From: Patescibacteria group bacterium
Lineage (GTDB): Bacteria > Patescibacteriota > Gracilibacteria > UM-FILTER-43-11
NCBI GenBank assembly: GCA_029260955.1
Contig: JAJDCF010000081.1
Coordinates: 1-17,219 of the forward strand
Reading direction: 5' to 3'
DNA: 17,219 nt
Part shown: piece after piece, positions 14,851 through 17,219 of the stretch
Position numbering within the stretch: the first letter of the stretch is position 1
Layout: every line of letters starts with the position of its first letter
Translations under genes and position numbers: made by a program
Notes under the pieces: generated by a model
Databases searched by the model: none
The model's input: only the letters and a program-made list of their open reading frames with translations
Told to the model about the DNA's origin: nothing

Positions 14851-14877
14851 AAAGAGCCTCTATCGAGACTCTTTTTC
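14851..14877 (+). terminator. Rho-independent terminator after tRNA-His
   Basis: AGAGCCTC (14853-14860) and GAGACTCT (14865-14872) form an 8-bp stem with one internal mismatch and a TATC loop, extended by A-T pairs at the base. TTTT then C and T follow directly. It lies 24 bases after the tRNA end. Confidence 0.7.
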
Positions 14878-14894
14878 TATATACGCACTGATTT

Positions 14895-14964
14895 GGGTCC
14901 CTCCTCACAGAATCCTTCTCGTCCTCACTAAGCTCGTCCTGCGATTGAATTCTGTGGGGGCCCC
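14895..14964. repeat. Imperfect inverted-repeat element between tRNA-His and rmlB
   Basis: CACAGAAT (14906-14913) is perfectly inverted as ATTCTGTG (14949-14956). Outside these, GGGTCCC (14895-14901) mirrors GGGGCCCC (14957-14964) with two extra bases on the left arm. The 70-base unit could fold into a long imperfect hairpin. The interior holds a direct repeat CTCGTCCT at 14918 and 14933, a 15-base period. It has no coding potential. The shape suggests a small dispersed repeat or folded RNA leader, and its position next to a tRNA gene is a common landing site. I cannot tell from one copy whether it is dispersed. Confidence 0.5.
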
Positions 14965-14974
14965 GCTTCTTTTA

Positions 14975-14983
14975 TGGTAAAAT
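14975..14983 (+). promoter_or_regulatory. Possible extended -10 of rmlB-glmS
   Basis: TGG followed by TAAAAT at 14978-14983 is an extended -10, without a convincing -35 at the right distance (that position is the G-run of the inverted repeat). Transcription would start about 2-3 bases before the ATG at 14993, giving a nearly leaderless mRNA. Confidence 0.35.
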
Positions 14984-14992
14984 CCTTACGCT

Positions 14993-15931
14993 ATGAAACT
15001 ACTTGTTACCGGTGGAGCCGGTTTTATCGGTTCTCACTTTATAAGGCACATGTTGGCTAAGTATCCTGATTACCAGATTATCAATCTGGACAAGCTGACC
15101 TATGCGGGAAATCTGGAAAACTGTAAAGATTACGCAGAAAATCCGAATTACCGTTTTGTGCAAGGTGATATTGCCGATAAAAAGGTGGTGGATGAACTTG
15201 CTGCAGAAGCAGACGTTATTATTAATATTGCTGCCGAAACTCATGTGGACAACAGCATTGAGGGGCCCACAGTTTTTTTGGAAACCAATGTAATAGGTAC
15301 CCAGGTACTTTTGGAGGCCGCCAAAAAATATGGCCACAAACGGTATGTGCAGGTGTCGACTGACGAGGTATATGGGGACAGGCTTGATGGATCATTTGTG
15401 GAAACAGATAAGCTGACTCCGAGCAATCCTTATTCGGCCAGCAAAGCGGCTGCAGAGCTACTTTGTATGTCTTATAACAGAACTTACAGCACGCCAGTTT
15501 TGATCAGCCGATGCAGCAATAACTATGGCACACATCAGTACCCGGAAAAGTTGATTCCTCTGTTCATCAAAAAGTTGTTGGCTGGTGAAAAAGTACCGTT
15601 ATACGGTGATGGATTGCACGTTCGGGACTGGTTACATGTGACAGATCACTGCAAGGCGATCGACTTGATTTTGCACAAAGGCAAGGTTGGCGAGACCTAT
15701 AATATTGGGACCAACGAGGAGCATAACAACTTGGAAATCACCCGTATGCTGCTCGAAATTCTGGGGCTTACGGAAGATCGAATTGAGTATGTGACCGATC
15801 GCCTTGGACATGACTTGAGGTATAGTGTGGATGCGTCCAAAATTAAATCTGAACTTGGCTGGGCGGCGGAAGTTAAATTCGAGGACGGTTTTGCGGAGAT
15901 GGTGGAGTGGTATAAAAATAATCTAAAATAA
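14993..15931 (+). CDS. rfbB: dTDP-glucose 4,6-dehydratase RmlB
   Basis: RmlB converts dTDP-glucose to dTDP-4-keto-6-deoxyglucose, the entry to dTDP-rhamnose and other deoxysugars for surface glycans. The 312 residues form an extended short-chain dehydrogenase. The NAD-binding TGGAGFIG is at 6-13, followed by DKLTYAGN (33-40). The active site shows STDEVYG (122-128), whose D124 and E125 are the dehydratase acid/base pair that separates RmlB from simple epimerases, and Y147 with K151 (YSASK). RCSNNYG (173-179), VRDWLHV (210-216) and RLGHDLRYSVD (270-280) complete the RmlB pattern. It is slightly shorter than the usual 320-360 residues. rmlA, C and D are not in the window. glmS begins 1 base after the stop, so the two are co-transcribed. 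Confidence 0.95.
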   Translation: MKLLVTGGAGFIGSHFIRHMLAKYPDYQIINLDKLTYAGNLENCKDYAENPNYRFVQGDIADKKVVDELAAEADVIINIAAETHVDNSIEGPTVFLETNVIGTQVLLEAAKKYGHKRYVQVSTDEVYGDRLDGSFVETDKLTPSNPYSASKAAAELLCMSYNRTYSTPVLISRCSNNYGTHQYPEKLIPLFIKKLLAGEKVPLYGDGLHVRDWLHVTDHCKAIDLILHKGKVGETYNIGTNEEHNNLEITRMLLEILGLTEDRIEYVTDRLGHDLRYSVDASKIKSELGWAAEVKFEDGFAEMVEWYKNNLK

Positions 15932-15932
15932 T

Positions 15933-17219
15933 ATGTGTGGAATCTTTGGCTATGTAGGCAAACGTGAAAATGCTTTGGAACTGGCTGTAAAAGGCCTTGA
16001 AACTCTGGAATACCGTGGTTACGACTCTTGGGGAGTGGCAACAGAGCTGGATGGAGAGCTTTTTATTGAAAAAAAGGTGGGTAAAATTTCGGAGGCAAAG
16101 ACTGATGGTTTTGCCGACAAAAAAACGAGCTTGGTTATTGGGCATACCCGTTGGGCCACTCATGGTGGTGTGACAGATGTTAACGCTCATCCCCATTTTA
16201 GCTCGGACAAAAAGGTAGCTGTTGTGCACAATGGCATTATTGAAAATTATGCAGACATTCGCGATGAACTGGGCCGTGAGAATTTTATTAGCGATACAGA
16301 TACAGAGGTGATTCCTCAGCTGATTTCGAAGTACATGAAGGAGATGAGCTTTAAGGAAGCTGTGCATAAAGCGGTAAAAAGACTTGAAGGGCGATATGCC
16401 ATGGTAGCGATTGCGGTTGGTGAAGATATTTTGGTTGCCGCGCGTCGTGGCTCACCATTGATTGTAGGTGTGGGCGAAGATGAGTTCTTCTTGGCCTCTG
16501 ATATTCCTGCATTCTTGGAGTATACGCAGGATGTGAACTATCTGGATGACAATGAGATGGTTATTTTAGATGGGAAGGTCGAGTTTTTGAATATTGATAC
16601 CGGTGAGCCGATTCAAAAGCGCCTAGTGAACATTGATTGGGAGGCCGAGAGTGTCGATAAAGGCGAGTATGATCACTACATGCTCAAAGAGATTATGGAT
16701 CAGAAGGAGACGATTCATCGGGCCATCAACCAGAGCACGGATGACATTATGCACGTTGCCCAGACCATCAAGGATGCTCGTGGGACCTTTTTGTCTGGCT
16801 GCGGGACGGCTGGCAAGGTATGTATGGCGGCTGAATATTTCTTTTCGATCATTGCAGAAAGGCACGTAAACTTTGCCCCGGCGTCTGAGTTTCCGATTTA
16901 TCATCACTTTTTAAAACCGGAGAGCTTGCTGATCGTGGTATCTCAGAGTGGCGAAACAGCAGATGTACTGGAAGCCATGGAGGTGGCCAAGAAAAAGGGT
17001 TCGAAGGTACTTTCGATTGTAAATGCCGAAGGTAGCACCATTGCCAGAGAATCAGATTACTCACTTCATATTCAGGCAGGACGTGAAAAAGCGGTGGCTT
17101 CTACGAAGGCAGCGACGGCCCAGATGGCACTGTTTTTGCTGATTGCCACAGCCATGAAGGGGGAACTACAAGAGGGGCGCAGGATTTTGGCTGATGTGGC
17201 CGGTAAAATCAATGACATG
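15933..17219 (+). CDS. glmS: Glutamine-fructose-6-phosphate aminotransferase, N-terminal 429 residues (cut by window end)
   Basis: GlmS makes glucosamine-6-phosphate from fructose-6-phosphate and glutamine, the first step to UDP-GlcNAc and peptidoglycan. The frame runs open to the last base, so the remaining C-terminal part (family about 600 residues) lies outside. The N-terminal glutaminase domain has the catalytic Cys2 exposed after Met removal (MCGIFG), EYRGYDS (26-32), HTRWATHG (71-78), HNGIIEN (99-105) and DTDTE (121-125). The first isomerase SIS domain shows SGCGTAG (288-294) and SQSGETAD (337-344), and VASTKA (388-393) follows. Two positions differ from the common form: YDSWG where YDSAG is usual, and CGTA where E. 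coli has CGTS (Ser303, a phosphate contact). No glmS ribozyme precedes it; the gap to rmlB is a single base. Confidence 0.95.
   Translation, partial: MCGIFGYVGKRENALELAVKGLETLEYRGYDSWGVATELDGELFIEKKVGKISEAKTDGFADKKTSLVIGHTRWATHGGVTDVNAHPHFSSDKKVAVVHNGIIENYADIRDELGRENFISDTDTEVIPQLISKYMKEMSFKEAVHKAVKRLEGRYAMVAIAVGEDILVAARRGSPLIVGVGEDEFFLASDIPAFLEYTQDVNYLDDNEMVILDGKVEFLNIDTGEPIQKRLVNIDWEAESVDKGEYDHYMLKEIMDQKETIHRAINQSTDDIMHVAQTIKDARGTFLSGCGTAGKVCMAAEYFFSIIAERHVNFAPASEFPIYHHFLKPESLLIVVSQSGETADVLEAMEVAKKKGSKVLSIVNAEGSTIARESDYSLHIQAGREKAVASTKAATAQMALFLLIATAMKGELQEGRRILADVAGKINDM

Noticed and set aside
14747..14980. A 77-codon plus-strand frame beginning just before tRNA-His
   Set aside because: Its first half is the tRNA read as codons, a frequent false gene call, and the rest covers the terminator and the inverted repeat.
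15929..15935. glmS ribozyme or leader upstream of glmS
   Set aside because: There is only one base between the rmlB stop and the glmS start, so no such RNA can fit.
1..17219. Alternative genetic code with TGA as glycine or tryptophan
   Set aside because: Every gene reads at full length with the standard code, with Gly and Trp at conserved positions encoded by GGN and TGG. Only the absence of TGA stops is odd, and it is reported separately.

Overview
The window is one compact stretch of a bacterial chromosome with 16 protein genes (two cut by the window edges) and one tRNA. Genes abut or overlap, no stretch without a gene reaches 300 bases, and there is no transposase, CRISPR array or phage gene. 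The mix (short RsmI, lean RuvA and Pgi, SD-less starts, a stand-alone minor-pseudopilin cassette, several unrecognised proteins) suggests a small-genome lineage such as the Candidate Phyla Radiation (Patescibacteria). That placement is an inference, since no rRNA or ribosomal protein gene is present. The standard genetic code reads every gene, but none of the 16 visible stop codons is TGA.

Layout. 1-1080: two unrecognised genes that converge with no gap. 1103-2782: an operon of an anchored DsbA-like thiol oxidoreductase, a HIT-family hydrolase and the 16S rRNA methyltransferase RsmI. 2783-2950: an intergenic region with a phased array of five TGCACA/TGTGCA boxes inside a diverged inverted repeat. 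2951-4627 (minus): a secreted coiled-coil M23 peptidase. 4766-10345: a tight run of ruvA, pgi and four minor type IV pseudopilins in the order H-I-J-K. 10349-14630 (minus): leuS, an unrecognised 328-residue protein and a small membrane protein of the mechanosensitive-channel-related TM-helix family. 14749-14826: tRNA-His with encoded G-1 and CCA, followed by a terminator and an imperfect inverted-repeat element. 14993 to the end: rmlB/rfbB and the start of glmS.

How the genes fit together. Much of the content serves the cell surface: peptidoglycan remodelling (M23), amino-sugar and deoxysugar precursors (Pgi and GlmS both use fructose-6-phosphate; RmlB makes the dTDP-4-keto-6-deoxyglucose intermediate), a pilus or pseudopilus tip complex, and a periplasm-side thiol oxidoreductase that could oxidise the paired cysteines of the pseudopilins. 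The rest is information processing (RuvA, LeuS, RsmI, tRNA-His).

Expression signals. Several recognisable -10 boxes, some extended, lie upstream of transcription-unit starts, and some lie so close to the start codon that the mRNA would be almost leaderless. I found no Shine-Dalgarno sequence in front of any gene.
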